Of a stretch of 64,000 bases of DNA, positions 51,123 to 60,658 are shown piece by piece. Location: NCBI RefSeq assembly GCF_013284245.2, contig NZ_CP085876.1, positions 458,501-522,500 on the forward strand, written 5' to 3'. The translations under genes were made by a program, and so were the position numbers. The notes beneath the pieces were generated by a model. That model searched no databases and was not told where the DNA came from. It was given only the letters and a program-made list of their open reading frames with translations. The stretch is from Brevibacillus sp. DP1.3A (GTDB taxonomy: Bacteria > Bacillota > Bacilli > Brevibacillales > Brevibacillaceae). How positions within the stretch are numbered: position 1 is the first letter of the stretch; each line of letters starts with the position of its first letter.

Positions 51123-52031
51123 GTGATTACCATCAAACGGATGAGCGACTGTACCTTTGCAGAAGTGACCAAAGCGTGGAACAGAGGATTTGAAGGCTAT
51201 TTTATCGAGTTTACGATGACGGAAGAAATGCTTGTCCAGCGACTGGGGGGCGAAGGATACGTGCCATCCCTGTCTGTGGTTGCTTTTGACGGTACGGAGC
51301 CGATTGGCGTAGTGGCCAGCGGGATGAGGACCATTGCAGGGCGAAAAGTCGCGTGGAATGGTGGAACGGGTGTCGCCACGGAATATCGTCGACAAGGAGT
51401 AGGAAAGCAACTGATTGAGGCGACATTGGATTTGTACCGGGAAGCAGGGGTGGAAGTAGCCACCTTGGAGGCATTGAGTCAAAATACCAAAGCGATTGCC
51501 TTGTATGAGCAAAAAGGTTATGACGTCGTGGATCGTTTGTTGTTTTTGCAGCAGAGTGGACCGCTGGCGGAGAATGCCTTTCAGACAAATGTGCAGGCTG
51601 ATTATCGGGTTCGGAGCATTTTGGCCCCAGAAGCTGCCTTGGTGCCGTTTTACGTGACCGATGTCCCGTGGCAAAATTACTGGCTGAGCTTGCGAGATGC
51701 GCAGGCTCTGCTCGTAGAAGACAGAGAGGGTCAGGCGGTCGGCTATGCGATGTACAAGTGTTTAGTAAACGAAGAAGGCAAAGTGAGTGGGATCGTGCTG
51801 CGTCAATGTGTAGCACAGTCAGAGCATCCTGATGCACAAGACATTTTGAAAACCGCACTCGCGCATGTGTATGGGCCACTTGAGCACGATTGCCGCCGGT
51901 CTACGTTTAATTTGCGCGCGGCTGATACCTTGCTTGTTGAAATACTACAAGCGTCGGGATTTGGTCCTTCCGAGACGGAGCAGGTGTTTATGATTAAGCA
52001 GATGGAAGCCGCAAAGACTCCTGTCGTCTAG
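51123..52031 (+). CDS. GNAT-family N-acetyltransferase
   Basis: A 302-residue protein. The N-terminal GNAT domain has the acetyl-CoA loop GGTGVATEYRRQGVGKQLIEA (about 80-100) and ALYEQKGYDVVDRL. The C-terminal ~150 residues form a second, weaker GNAT-like unit. GTG 51123 has GGAAGGTG ahead. Substrate unknown. Flanked by repair and cofactor genes without evident link. Confidence 0.8.
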   Translation: MITIKRMSDCTFAEVTKAWNRGFEGYFIEFTMTEEMLVQRLGGEGYVPSLSVVAFDGTEPIGVVASGMRTIAGRKVAWNGGTGVATEYRRQGVGKQLIEATLDLYREAGVEVATLEALSQNTKAIALYEQKGYDVVDRLLFLQQSGPLAENAFQTNVQADYRVRSILAPEAALVPFYVTDVPWQNYWLSLRDAQALLVEDREGQAVGYAMYKCLVNEEGKVSGIVLRQCVAQSEHPDAQDILKTALAHVYGPLEHDCRRSTFNLRAADTLLVEILQASGFGPSETEQVFMIKQMEAAKTPVV

Positions 52032-52047
52032 GGAGTGAAAACGTCTG

Positions 52048-52854
52048 TCAATGCTGGCAGTTCGTGCAGGCGAATACTTTGCGGGAGGAGAGCTCGCTCT
52101 TTTCGATAGGCTGTCCACAGCGCGGGCAAGGCTCTCCGCCGCGATCGTACACCTGGCAGCGCTCATCGAAGCCACCTGTCAGGGAATCGCCAGAAAAGAG
52201 CGGCTGCATGTAACCGCCGAATCGAATCGCTTCTTTAAGCACGGTTTGCATGGAATGATACAGTCGTTTTTGATCCTCGAAAGAAAGTGTCGGGATCGTC
52301 CGGGTAGGCAGGATGGCGGCATGAAAGCAGATTTCGTCCGCATAGCAGTTGCCGATGCCCGCCAGCCAATGCTGATTGACTAATGCTGTTTTGAGGACAC
52401 TGCGTTTGTCAGTGAGCAGCTCCGTAAATCGGGTAAAGATAAACAGCGGGTCCAATGGCTCGGGACCGAGTGGAGCCAGTCTTTCGTCGATCTGAACGTT
52501 GGTGAGTAAATGCAGGTAGCCCAAACGGAGGCCGTGAAAATATAAAATGCGTTCTCCAAAGGCAAGAGTTACTTGGGCGGTTCGCTTTAGCTTGTCTTCC
52601 GCAGAGCCTAGGTATAGAAAGCCGCCGAGCATTAGGTGAAGCAGCAGGACATGTCCACTTTCCAGATGGAAGAGCAGATGCTTGCCACGTCGGTCGACAA
52701 GTGTCAGGCGATTGCCTTGCAAAAGACGAGCAAATTCCGCAGGCGGCAGATTGATCGTTTTTTCCCGCTGAACGTGTGCGGCTGTAATCGTTCCGCTACC
52801 GATTTTCTCCTGTAGCAGTCGGCGATAGGTCTCCATCTCAGGTAATTCTGGCAC
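52048..52854 (-). CDS. Formamidopyrimidine-DNA glycosylase (Fpg/Nei family)
   Basis: A 268-residue DNA repair enzyme. After Met removal, Pro and Glu of PELPEMETYRRLLQ form the N-terminal catalytic site; the beta-loop Lys is in LVDRRGKHLLFH, the helix-two-turn-helix around LVNQHWLAGIGNCYADEICF, and the C-terminal zinc finger has C-x-(13)-C-x2-C...C-x2-C (ending FACTNC). GTG 52854 is preceded by GGGAGGG and gives the required second-position Pro; longer readings are wrong. Cuts oxidised bases. MutM/Nei distinction not made. Confidence 0.9.
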   Translation of the reverse strand: MPELPEMETYRRLLQEKIGSGTITAAHVQREKTINLPPAEFARLLQGNRLTLVDRRGKHLLFHLESGHVLLLHLMLGGFLYLGSAEDKLKRTAQVTLAFGERILYFHGLRLGYLHLLTNVQIDERLAPLGPEPLDPLFIFTRFTELLTDKRSVLKTALVNQHWLAGIGNCYADEICFHAAILPTRTIPTLSFEDQKRLYHSMQTVLKEAIRFGGYMQPLFSGDSLTGGFDERCQVYDRGGEPCPRCGQPIEKSELSSRKVFACTNCQH

Positions 52855-52999
52855 GCTGACTCCCTCCCGTATGCAAAGTTTTTCGTAGGATTTCCCATAT
52901 GGATGATCCACATGCTGTACCCGTCACTGTTTTTCGGTGATGGGTCTTTTGAATTTAGGATTCACGGACGGTAATCTAATAGGTAGATAGATCATTGCC

Positions 53000-53145
53000 T
53001 TAAGGATATTTTCTGGAAATCGCAAGAAAAAGAGGTGAAGTTATTATGATGGAAGGAGGTGAGCAAGACCACATTCACCTTTTGTTCATCCAAAAGTTCC
53101 TTCTTTGGATATTGTAAAACTATGGGGAGGTTAGATTTGGAACAA
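53000..53145 (+). pseudogene. Degraded TnpA (Y1 transposase) fragment of an IS200/IS605 element
   Basis: In pieces of two or three frames one can read CLKDIF / LEIARKRGEVIMMEGGEQDHIHLLF / VHPKVPSLDIVKLWGG, which matches the DHIHL active-site region (the HUH motif around HIH) of Y1 transposases. At least two frameshifts and a stop break it, and the N-terminal and catalytic-Tyr parts are absent. It lies about 85 bp ahead of an intact tnpB. No left end of the element could be defined. Confidence 0.65.
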
Positions 53146-53229
53146 TAATTTTTATATAAAAACCATTGGTTCTTTTCTCAGAATATGTGCTTCGGAAGTA
53201 CATAGAAAAACTAAGGAAGGAGACTTGTA

Positions 53230-54324
53230 ATGCTACGAACTTATAAGTTCCGTATTGAACCCACCAAAGAGCAACTAGAAAAAATTAGCGAAACGCTGAT
53301 GTATTGTCGTTGGCTCTATAATGCTCTGCTTGAACAGCGAATCATAGCGTACAAAAAGTTTGGCGTATCTCTGACGTTCTACTCTCAAAAAAAAGAGTTG
53401 CCCTCATTAAAAAAGGTATGTAAAGAGTATAATAGTGTTCATTCACAGGTCCTACAGAATGTAGTCGAACGTCTGGATAAAGCTTATCAAGCATTTTTCA
53501 GACGTTTGAAGCATGGAGAAAAGGCTGGATTTCCTCGGTTCAAGGGGATGAATCGCTATCACAGCTTTACGTATCCACAAACAGGTTTTTCTCTCGAAGG
53601 CAACCACATATATTTATCAAAAATTGGATTAGTCCGCGTCAAACTTCATCGCCAAGTGCAGGGTACAATTAAAACATGTACAGTCATCGCTAAAAACGGA
53701 AGGTACTATGTTTGTTTATCTTGCGAAGTTGAAACGCAAATACAAACAACAGGGAGATGGGTCGGTGTTGATCTGGGTTTACAACATTTGGCCATCACAT
53801 CGGATGGTTACTTTTATGATGCACCGAAGTATTTGCGTAGGAGCGAGCGACAACTAAAAAAGCTGCACCGTATCTTATCCAGACGAAAGAAAGGGTCAAC
53901 TCGCCGCCAAAAAATTGTTGCACTCCTTGCTAAGCAGTATGAGTATGTTGCGAATCAACGTAACAATAACGCCCATCAGGTGTCAAGCAAATTGGTCAAT
54001 GGCTATGATTTGATCGCCTTTGAATGTCTGGAAATAACAAATATGATAAAAAATCATCACTTTTCAAAAAGTATTGCTGACGCGGGATGGAATCAACTTG
54101 TACAGTTCACCACTTACAAGGCTGAAAGAGCTGGTAAGCGTGTGATGCTAGTTGATCCACGAAACACAAGTCAACTATGCTCAAGTTGTGATGAAATCGT
54201 AAAGAAAACATTAGCTGTGCGGACACATCATTGTCCTTTCTGTGGCTTGGAATGTGATAGGGATGTAAATGCAGCCAAAAACATCCTCAAGCGGGCATTA
54301 CAACAACTTCACAACTTATCGTAA
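53230..54324 (+). CDS. tnpB: TnpB (IS200/IS605-family RNA-guided nuclease)
   Basis: A 364-residue TnpB. N-terminal WED/REC-type region (MLRTYKFRIEPTKEQLE; GFPRFKGMNRYHSFTY), RuvC nuclease with Asp181 (GVDLGLQHLA), Glu265 (IAFECLEI) and the Asp345 region (CDRDVNAAKNIL), and a zinc finger C317-x2-C320...C335-x2-C338. All catalytic residues are intact. The gene is more AT-rich than its neighbours. TnpB proteins use an RNA transcribed from the element's right end to cut DNA. With TnpA broken, it persists as a standalone. ATG 53230 follows AAGGAGG-like AAGGAAGGAG. Confidence 0.9.
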   Translation: MLRTYKFRIEPTKEQLEKISETLMYCRWLYNALLEQRIIAYKKFGVSLTFYSQKKELPSLKKVCKEYNSVHSQVLQNVVERLDKAYQAFFRRLKHGEKAGFPRFKGMNRYHSFTYPQTGFSLEGNHIYLSKIGLVRVKLHRQVQGTIKTCTVIAKNGRYYVCLSCEVETQIQTTGRWVGVDLGLQHLAITSDGYFYDAPKYLRRSERQLKKLHRILSRRKKGSTRRQKIVALLAKQYEYVANQRNNNAHQVSSKLVNGYDLIAFECLEITNMIKNHHFSKSIADAGWNQLVQFTTYKAERAGKRVMLVDPRNTSQLCSSCDEIVKKTLAVRTHHCPFCGLECDRDVNAAKNILKRALQQLHNLS

Positions 54325-54418
54325 AAAAGCCTAGGCTAGGAACTAGCCTTCGTGGAGAGCGAGGCAATAGTCAGCTTAATGAAACGAGAATCTCTCCAAC
54401 CATTGGAGAGAGGTTCAC
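54325..54418 (+). ncRNA. Right end / omega-RNA scaffold of tnpB
   Basis: Directly 3' of tnpB: GGCTAG-gaa-CTAGCC hairpin, then a CTCTCC-aaccatt-GGAGAG hairpin ending in GGTTCAC at 54418. This is the usual layout of the omega-RNA scaffold and the element's right boundary. The guide would begin at about 54419 (ACAAGATTACC...). Boundary by eye only. Confidence 0.55.
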
Positions 54419-54520
54419 ACAAGATTACCAACGCTATTCGTAAATGGGGTAATATAATATGTAAGGTAGTAGGATGAGGGCATTGCCCGAAGGATTATTG
54501 GACGGACAGGAGATTACATA

Positions 54521-55678
54521 ATGCAAAAAGTAGAATTGATCGCTACGGCGACTTTTGGTTTGGAATCAGTAGTAGCAGAAGAGGTAAAGGCCCTCGGTTA
54601 CGGGCCGGTACAGGTGGAAAACGGCAAGGTAACGTTCACCGCAGATATTTCTGCAATTCCCCGCACAAATTTGTGGTTACGAACTGCCGACCGCGTGCGT
54701 CTAAAGATAGGGGAGTTCAAAGCGACTACGTTTGACGAGCTGTTTGAACAGACAAAAGCACTGCCATGGGCTGATTGGATCACAGAGGACGGGACGTTTC
54801 CTGTGGAAGGGAAATCGGTCAAATCTACCTTGTTCAGTGTGCCGGATTGCCAAGCGATCGTGAAAAAAGCAGTCGTAGAAAGTCTGAAAAAGACCTACAA
54901 GCGTGAGTGGTTCGATGAGCAAGGGCCACTGTACAAGATCGAGGTGGCACTTCTCAAGGATGTGGCGACGCTGACGATTGATACGTCAGGACCGGGCCTG
55001 CACAAGCGCGGCTACCGGGAATTGATCGGACAAGCGCCACTGAAGGAAACCATGGCTGCGGCGATGATTATGCTGTCTCGCTGGAAGCCTGATCGGGTAT
55101 TCATGGACCCATTCTGTGGATCGGGTACACTTCCGATTGAGGCGGCGTTGATTGGACAAAACATCGCTCCGGGAATGAACCGGGAATTCGTTTCTGAGAC
55201 GTGGCCTATCATTCCGAAAACAGCTTGGCGTGAAGCTCGCGCAGAAACCCATGATTTGGCGCGCTATGATCAAAAGCTGGAGATTATCGGGACAGATATG
55301 GATGACGAGATTCTGAAAATTGCCCGCCACAACGCGACTGAGGCTGGTGTAGATGACCTGATTCATTTTCAGCGTATGGATGTGCGGGATGTGCGAACCA
55401 AGCGCAAGTACGGCTACTTGATTTGCAACCCACCTTATGGGGAGCGCTTGGGAGAATGGAAGCAGGTTGCCAAGATGTATGGCGAAATGGGGGAAACCTT
55501 TGCTGCCATGGATACGTGGTCATTCTACGTAATTACGTCCGACGAACAGTTTGAGGAGCATTTTGGTCGTACAGCAAGCAAAAAGCGCAAGCTCTACAAC
55601 GGAAATATCAAGGTAGATTACTATCAGTTTTTCGGACCTAGACCGCCGCGCGGGCCAATGGTTACCCCGACCGAATAA
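54521..55678 (+). CDS. THUMP-domain class I SAM-dependent RNA methyltransferase (RlmL/YpsC-like)
   Basis: A 385-residue protein: THUMP RNA-binding domain (about 50-155) and a Rossmann methyltransferase domain with the N6-adenine or guanine-N2 motif NPPYGERLGE (about 302-311) and DPFCGSGTLPIEA (about 197-209). Homologues modify 23S rRNA guanine. ATG 54521 follows ACAGGAG. Single gene behind the transposon remnant. Confidence 0.88.
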   Translation: MQKVELIATATFGLESVVAEEVKALGYGPVQVENGKVTFTADISAIPRTNLWLRTADRVRLKIGEFKATTFDELFEQTKALPWADWITEDGTFPVEGKSVKSTLFSVPDCQAIVKKAVVESLKKTYKREWFDEQGPLYKIEVALLKDVATLTIDTSGPGLHKRGYRELIGQAPLKETMAAAMIMLSRWKPDRVFMDPFCGSGTLPIEAALIGQNIAPGMNREFVSETWPIIPKTAWREARAETHDLARYDQKLEIIGTDMDDEILKIARHNATEAGVDDLIHFQRMDVRDVRTKRKYGYLICNPPYGERLGEWKQVAKMYGEMGETFAAMDTWSFYVITSDEQFEEHFGRTASKKRKLYNGNIKVDYYQFFGPRPPRGPMVTPTE

Positions 55679-55714
55679 ACATAAAGAAGGGGCATAATTG
55701 GAGGAGAAAATGCA

Positions 55715-58429
55715 ATGAGCAAGAAACGATTCGGGAGCAGAATGCTGGTTGCTTTATTGGCAGCGACTACATTACTGGTCCAAAGCACGCCGTTGACTCA
55801 TGCTGCGACAGAGCCAGAGAAACCGGCGGTAGACACCAAGAAGCTGGAAGATCAGTTCAAAAAACAAGAAGAAGCGTACACGGAGTTTACAGATTTGGGC
55901 AACAGCTACGCCAGTAAAGCCGTAAACAGACTTGCAGCCCTTCATATGATCAGTGGTCAGGGAGAAAACCGCTTCAACCCACAAAACACGATTTCTCGAC
56001 AGGATATTGCGGTGCTTTTGACAAAAGTAATCGGTCTTCAACCAACAGAAATCGAGGATGCAGCTTTTGAAGATGTGCCATTGGAAAGTCCTTATGCACC
56101 GTACGTATATGGACTCTCTGAGTTGGGTGTGATGAACGGCAGAAGTGAGCATGCCATGGGTGCTCTAGACCCGCTTACACGACAAGAGCTGGCTGTCATG
56201 CTGTCTCGTTTGATGAAAGAGGGCTCTGTGACCAAAGTGGCAGGTCAGATTCCTGTTGCATACAGCGATGAAGAAGAAATCGCAGACTACGCCAAAACGG
56301 CCGTGGAAGAAGTAACGAATCAGCGCTGGATGCAAGGTGCTGGCGGCAAGTTTAATCCGACAGGAACCGTCACGCGTGCGGAGGCTGCTGTGATCGCTGA
56401 GCGCGTCTTGGATGCACGCTACCAGCAAGCAGAACAGGTGAAATACAAGGTAGATGTAGAGCGGCTGAGTTTGGCTGCTGGCACGAGCCAACGCTTGAAG
56501 GTAAACAGTATCAACGGTGATGAGCTGCCGTTTACACCTATTTTCGCTTTTGATCGTCCCGAGCTGGGAACCATTTTAGCTGACGGAACCTTTGTTGCTG
56601 GCCCCACTGCGGGAAAAGGGAATCTCACGGTGACAGTCGGCTACAAAACGACGACAATTCCGGTTGAGATCAAGGACGCTGGTAAGCCAGCTGTCGAAAA
56701 GGCAGAGGACACGCCAAAGACTGCACCGGTGACTTCGTCCAATGACTCGGCAACGAAAGTAGATGAAAGCAAGACGGTAGTAGAGGGAGAAAAACCAGAA
56801 GCAGACAAAGGTACAACAGAAACGGATGCAACGAAGCCTGCTGATCCAAAGGAAGAGTCGGAGGAGCCAGCAAAGAAGGACGAACTGGTCAATATCGCAC
56901 CAGGCAGTTATACAGCGGTTACTACTTTTGGAGCGCCAGACTCGTATTTCCAAGAGCTGGAGAAGCAGTATCCAGGTCCAGTAGGGGGGCTTGTTACGCC
57001 TACAGAAGACTGGACGGGATACCACCGTCAGTTTGGGCGCAAGGTGACCGTTGAGCTCGACGAGGCGAAGCCATTGGAGAGAGTTGCGCTGACGTTTAAG
57101 CAGCAGAAGACTTCAGGCATCACGATGCCAGAATACATGGAAGTCGAGGTATCTCGCGACGGGAAAGTGTGGTCGTATGCGGGAAGAGCCGTTCACGATG
57201 TTTCCGCCAAAGAGGACAAGCTGGTTACACGCACGTTGAGCGTGACCTTGCCTGACGTCAACACTCGCTATGTCCGGGTATCCTTCCCGGTGAAAGTATT
57301 TACGTTCGCTCGCCAGCTGGAGGTATGGGCAAAAACGGATAGCGAGTGGAACAATGGCGCTGTCTTGCTGCCGCCACCAAACCCGGCAAAGCTGGAAGAA
57401 GCCAAACAAGCAGGGCGTCGTGTGGAAAATATGCTGCTCGCTTATACTGGAGAGCATGGCGAACTCGGGACATGGACCAAAGAGGATTTCCTCCCGATGG
57501 TTGGCTACCGCACCGTAGATGGTTATATGCGTGACCAGATGTTTGATACGATTCTGTTCCTGCCGTATCAGACTATTCCTGCTACGAAGGAAAGCTGGAC
57601 AAAGTATATGAATGATTTGTTCGGTTCGAATAAGCAGCTGGATGCTCTTAACCAAGCTATGCGGGAATACAATCGCCTGCGCGGAACGCTGTATTCAACA
57701 CCGACACAGGAAAATGTCGTGTTGGCTCTGCCATATCCGAATGCCAGTCAGACCAATTTTGGCCAGCTGGATGAAAAGAAAGCATCCCTTTCCTTCAACC
57801 CTGCGGGAATTGGGGAAGAGCAAGCGTATCAGAACCGCAAAGCTGCACTGGAATGGTACTTCCAGGAGCTCATGAAGCGCTGGAACAAGGAAGGATATGC
57901 TTATCTGAAGCTGGAAGGAATCTATTGGTTCCATGAGCTGGTAGAGGATAGTGCACCGAAAGAACGCCAGCTGATTCGTGACATGGGTAGCATGGTGCAT
58001 GACGAGGCGTTGCGATACTATTGGATTCCGTATTTCGGTTCACCGGGAGTGTCGGAGTGGAAATCTCTTTATTTCGATAAGGCATTCCTGCAGCCGAGCT
58101 ATTACAGCGACAAGCCGGTAGGAATTGACCGTATTCAAGGGGTACTGGACGTCGTCAACAAGTACGACATGGACATCGAGATCGAAGGCGACTGGAAGAT
58201 GTACAATGATCCGAAGTTTTATCAGACCTACTACAATCAGTTAGTTGCCACCCACAAGCTGGGGATGGATAAAAACAACGTACACGCTTACTACTTCGGC
58301 TCCAAGACATTGCTAGAGTCTGTCAAGAGCACGGACCCTGTCAAGCGCGCCATCTATGAGGATACGTACAAGTGGATGCGCGGTCGTTTTGACAGAACAG
58401 AATTTTTCGAGGGCAGCGAGATGCCGTAG
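55715..58429 (+). CDS. S-layer-homology protein with DUF4855 domain
   Basis: A 904-residue surface protein: signal peptide (about 1-32, ending HAA), three SLH repeats (about 55-110, 112-175 and 183-235) that bind pyruvylated wall polymer, a small bacterial Ig-like unit (about 245-325), a Glu/Lys/Thr/Asp-rich low-complexity linker (about 330-395), a discoidin-like segment (about 430-540) and a C-terminal DUF4855 domain (about 550-900) of glycoside-hydrolase-like fold. Probably acts on a polysaccharide at the cell surface. ATG 55715 follows GGAGGAG. Single gene. Confidence 0.85.
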   Translation: MSKKRFGSRMLVALLAATTLLVQSTPLTHAATEPEKPAVDTKKLEDQFKKQEEAYTEFTDLGNSYASKAVNRLAALHMISGQGENRFNPQNTISRQDIAVLLTKVIGLQPTEIEDAAFEDVPLESPYAPYVYGLSELGVMNGRSEHAMGALDPLTRQELAVMLSRLMKEGSVTKVAGQIPVAYSDEEEIADYAKTAVEEVTNQRWMQGAGGKFNPTGTVTRAEAAVIAERVLDARYQQAEQVKYKVDVERLSLAAGTSQRLKVNSINGDELPFTPIFAFDRPELGTILADGTFVAGPTAGKGNLTVTVGYKTTTIPVEIKDAGKPAVEKAEDTPKTAPVTSSNDSATKVDESKTVVEGEKPEADKGTTETDATKPADPKEESEEPAKKDELVNIAPGSYTAVTTFGAPDSYFQELEKQYPGPVGGLVTPTEDWTGYHRQFGRKVTVELDEAKPLERVALTFKQQKTSGITMPEYMEVEVSRDGKVWSYAGRAVHDVSAKEDKLVTRTLSVTLPDVNTRYVRVSFPVKVFTFARQLEVWAKTDSEWNNGAVLLPPPNPAKLEEAKQAGRRVENMLLAYTGEHGELGTWTKEDFLPMVGYRTVDGYMRDQMFDTILFLPYQTIPATKESWTKYMNDLFGSNKQLDALNQAMREYNRLRGTLYSTPTQENVVLALPYPNASQTNFGQLDEKKASLSFNPAGIGEEQAYQNRKAALEWYFQELMKRWNKEGYAYLKLEGIYWFHELVEDSAPKERQLIRDMGSMVHDEALRYYWIPYFGSPGVSEWKSLYFDKAFLQPSYYSDKPVGIDRIQGVLDVVNKYDMDIEIEGDWKMYNDPKFYQTYYNQLVATHKLGMDKNNVHAYYFGSKTLLESVKSTDPVKRAIYEDTYKWMRGRFDRTEFFEGSEMP

Positions 58430-58437
58430 TAAATGGA

Positions 58438-58483
58438 AAAGAGTCTGTTTCCTCTTTGTGGGGAGACAGACTCTTTTTTCTAT
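58438..58483 (+). terminator. Intrinsic terminator of the SLH protein gene
   Basis: AAAAGAGTCTGT-t-TCC pairs with GGA-g-ACAGACTCTTTT, followed by TTC. The A-run on the 5' side may also serve the opposite strand. Confidence 0.85.
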
Positions 58484-59008
58484 CTAAATCGGATGGGCAG
58501 ACTCTCGCCCAATCGTTTTCCTATAGATCTCCACCAGCTCCTCCACGATCATTTCTTTCGTCGCATGCAGAGGGGGACTCGGATGGTAGTAATTGATTCC
58601 TTTGGGGCAGGGCTTGCCAAAAGTCGGTACCCCTGCTGCTGCGATCCGTTGTTTCCACAGTTTCTTGAGCGAAGAAAAATGCTGCCAGGAATGGTGGTGT
58701 GAAAGCCCCCAACCGAGCAGGAGCCACGGATGCTTTTGCAGTTCCTGCGTAGATACAAGCTGAGCCTCGAGCGTCGTCTCTTTTTCATGAATGAGTTGCT
58801 CGAAATGAGAAATGGCACTAACGGCAGCAGCATTTTGTACGGAAAACAGGTTGTAAATATGAAATCTGCCTGCCAATGCCCGTTTTCCGTAGATCGCCTC
58901 CACCAACCGGATCAATTGTCGCATGGTGGGATCGAGTGTGGTTTGACCCATGATGCTATGGCCGGATGCAGGTCTTTCACGAAAAAGCTTGGCACTACCA
59001 GGGTTCAA
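58484..59008 (-). CDS. DUF1643-like protein, start codon unclear
   Basis: A protein of at least 175 residues resembling DUF1643 (LLNPGSAK; TLDPTMRQLIRLVEAIYG; FHIYNLFSVQNA). The first standard start is TTG 59008, but it lies inside the conserved LLLNPG segment. The same frame stays open upstream to a stop near 59147 and encodes plausible family sequence (YRTSTYLQWGP, SEGHRSLGSC). An AGGAGGGG sits at about 59138-59145, yet in the following positions the frame offers only ATC (59137), GTC (59134) or ACG (59131), with no ATG, GTG or TTG. Either a rare start codon is used or the start has been lost. Function unknown. Confidence 0.55.
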   Translation of the reverse strand: MNPGSAKLFRERPASGHSIMGQTTLDPTMRQLIRLVEAIYGKRALAGRFHIYNLFSVQNAAAVSAISHFEQLIHEKETTLEAQLVSTQELQKHPWLLLGWGLSHHHSWQHFSSLKKLWKQRIAAAGVPTFGKPCPKGINYYHPSPPLHATKEMIVEELVEIYRKTIGRESAHPI

Positions 59009-59210
59009 TAAGAGACAGCTCCCAAGAGAACGATGGCCCTCTGAATTCGGTCCCCACTGAAGATAGGTAGAAGTTCGGTAAACGCCCCCTCGCTGTTCTC
59101 TAAATGCTGCAAAGGCATTCGGCTGGTTCGTGACGATCCCCTCCTGGTCAAGCTATCTATGACCCATTTATATGAGAGGAGGGGATTTGGTAGAACGGAC
59201 ATGCTCTACT

Positions 59211-60449
59211 CTAGCTAACTTCTTTGGCACCAATCATGCGGAACAAAATGATATACAGATACGCACTGACTAAGGTTAAGCCCAAGATGACACCGAATAC
59301 GCCAACAGGAGCGATCCATTGGGATAGACCGATCGTCAGGGGAGCGATGAAGCGACCAATCGAGAACTGGAGCGAAGAGGCTCCCATGTACTGACCGCGT
59401 GCATCCTCCGGCGAGTATTTACTGATGAAGCTCTGGGCAACTGGTGTGCGCATCAGCTCGCCGAATGTCAAAATCGCCATACAGCCGAACAGAAGCCAAA
59501 TATCCGTCGTAAAGGCCATCAAGAACAGACCGAGACCGAATAAGATGGAGGAGATGACGAGGCTGTTGCGATCGCTCCAATTTTCAAACCAGCGTGTGAC
59601 CGGCAGTGTAAACAGAACCACCAAAAAACCATTTAAGGCCATGAGCCAGCCGAATGCGCTGGTTCCGCCGACAGAATAAGTCCAATTGCCCCACGAAAAT
59701 AATGGTTGCTGCATAACATGCTCTTTGACATACAACGCCATGTAAATATCCAACTGCATGAATCCAATGGCGATCAAAATCCCTGCGCCAATGTACAGGG
59801 CAAATGCTTTATCTCGGAAAATAATGGCGTAACTCTTGAATTGCTGAATCAGGGAAAAACGCTCCTTCGCCTTCTCCTGACGGACGTGTTCAGGTAGCGT
59901 TTCTTTGATCAGGAAAAAGACGGTGATTGCAAAAAGTAACTCAACGATGGTACAGAACATCAACAGCTGCGGGCGATAATGGACGAAAAAGACAGAACCT
60001 AATACGGGACCCGCAACCACCCCGACGTTCATCGCTGTGTAAAAGGTAGCAAAGACAATTCGTCGATCGTCTTCTGTGGTCAAATCAGCCACCATGGCAG
60101 AGCTGGCAGGCCAGTAGAGAGCACCAGCGATCCCGATCCCGATGAAGGCAATATAGTCGACCCAAGGGGACGGGGAGAAAGCAAACAGCGCGAACATCAC
60201 GGTCGATGTACAGAGCGAGAGCAGCATGGTAAACTTGCGCCCTACCCGGTCAGCCAAATATCCACCAAACAGGTTGGACAGCATCCCGAGCAGCGGCGGC
60301 ACCATCAACAGAAGCCCCGCTACATCCTTCCCGAACGTATCGCTAAAATAAATCGCCATAAACGGAAAGTACATCCAAAAGAAGGTGTGCGTAATCAATT
60401 CGCCAAAAAGACGTACCTTCAAGTTAAGATCCCACGAACGCCAAATCAT
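59211..60449 (-). CDS. MFS transporter (drug-efflux type)
   Basis: A 412-residue protein with 12 predicted membrane segments and the MFS loop motif GGYLADRVGRKFTML (about 67-81). It resembles drug:H+ antiporters of the YfmO/YitZ kind. ATG 60449 has GGAGG 10 bases ahead; the longer reading begins within the terminator hairpin. The 450-nt leader contains a leader-peptide gene and a terminator (see 60642 and 60520), suggesting induction by translation-inhibiting compounds. The drug exported is unknown. Confidence 0.82.
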   Translation of the reverse strand: MIWRSWDLNLKVRLFGELITHTFFWMYFPFMAIYFSDTFGKDVAGLLLMVPPLLGMLSNLFGGYLADRVGRKFTMLLSLCTSTVMFALFAFSPSPWVDYIAFIGIGIAGALYWPASSAMVADLTTEDDRRIVFATFYTAMNVGVVAGPVLGSVFFVHYRPQLLMFCTIVELLFAITVFFLIKETLPEHVRQEKAKERFSLIQQFKSYAIIFRDKAFALYIGAGILIAIGFMQLDIYMALYVKEHVMQQPLFSWGNWTYSVGGTSAFGWLMALNGFLVVLFTLPVTRWFENWSDRNSLVISSILFGLGLFLMAFTTDIWLLFGCMAILTFGELMRTPVAQSFISKYSPEDARGQYMGASSLQFSIGRFIAPLTIGLSQWIAPVGVFGVILGLTLVSAYLYIILFRMIGAKEVS

Positions 60450-60519
60450 GACACGAATTCCTCCATTCATTTCTGCAGGTGCTTTGACCTCGGTTCTCTT
60501 CTTGGAAAAATTCCACGTA

Positions 60520-60565
60520 AAAAAGCGCAAGCGGGGTAGAGACTCTGCTCTTCCGCTTGCGCTTT
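60520..60565 (-). terminator. Leader terminator (attenuator) of the MFS gene
   Basis: AAAGCGCAAGCGG and CCGCTTGCGCTTT form a perfect 13-bp stem, followed on the minus strand by TTTTTT, about 70 nt ahead of the MFS start codon. Confidence 0.8.
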
Positions 60566-60622
60566 ATCAAACGATACAAGGGTGGCGGGAAATCACCAGT
60601 TCAACGGGGTACAAAAGAGAGA

Positions 60623-60658
60623 CGGTTACCTACCTATGGTTTTAGGTACAGTAAACCG
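60623..60658 (-). promoter_or_regulatory. Leader hairpin overlapping the leader-peptide stop
   Basis: On the minus strand CGGTTTAC-tg-TACCTA pairs with TAGGTA-g-GTAACCG. It contains the last codons and stop of the leader peptide, so a ribosome stalled there would open it. Pairs with the attenuator downstream as alternative structures. Confidence 0.5.
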
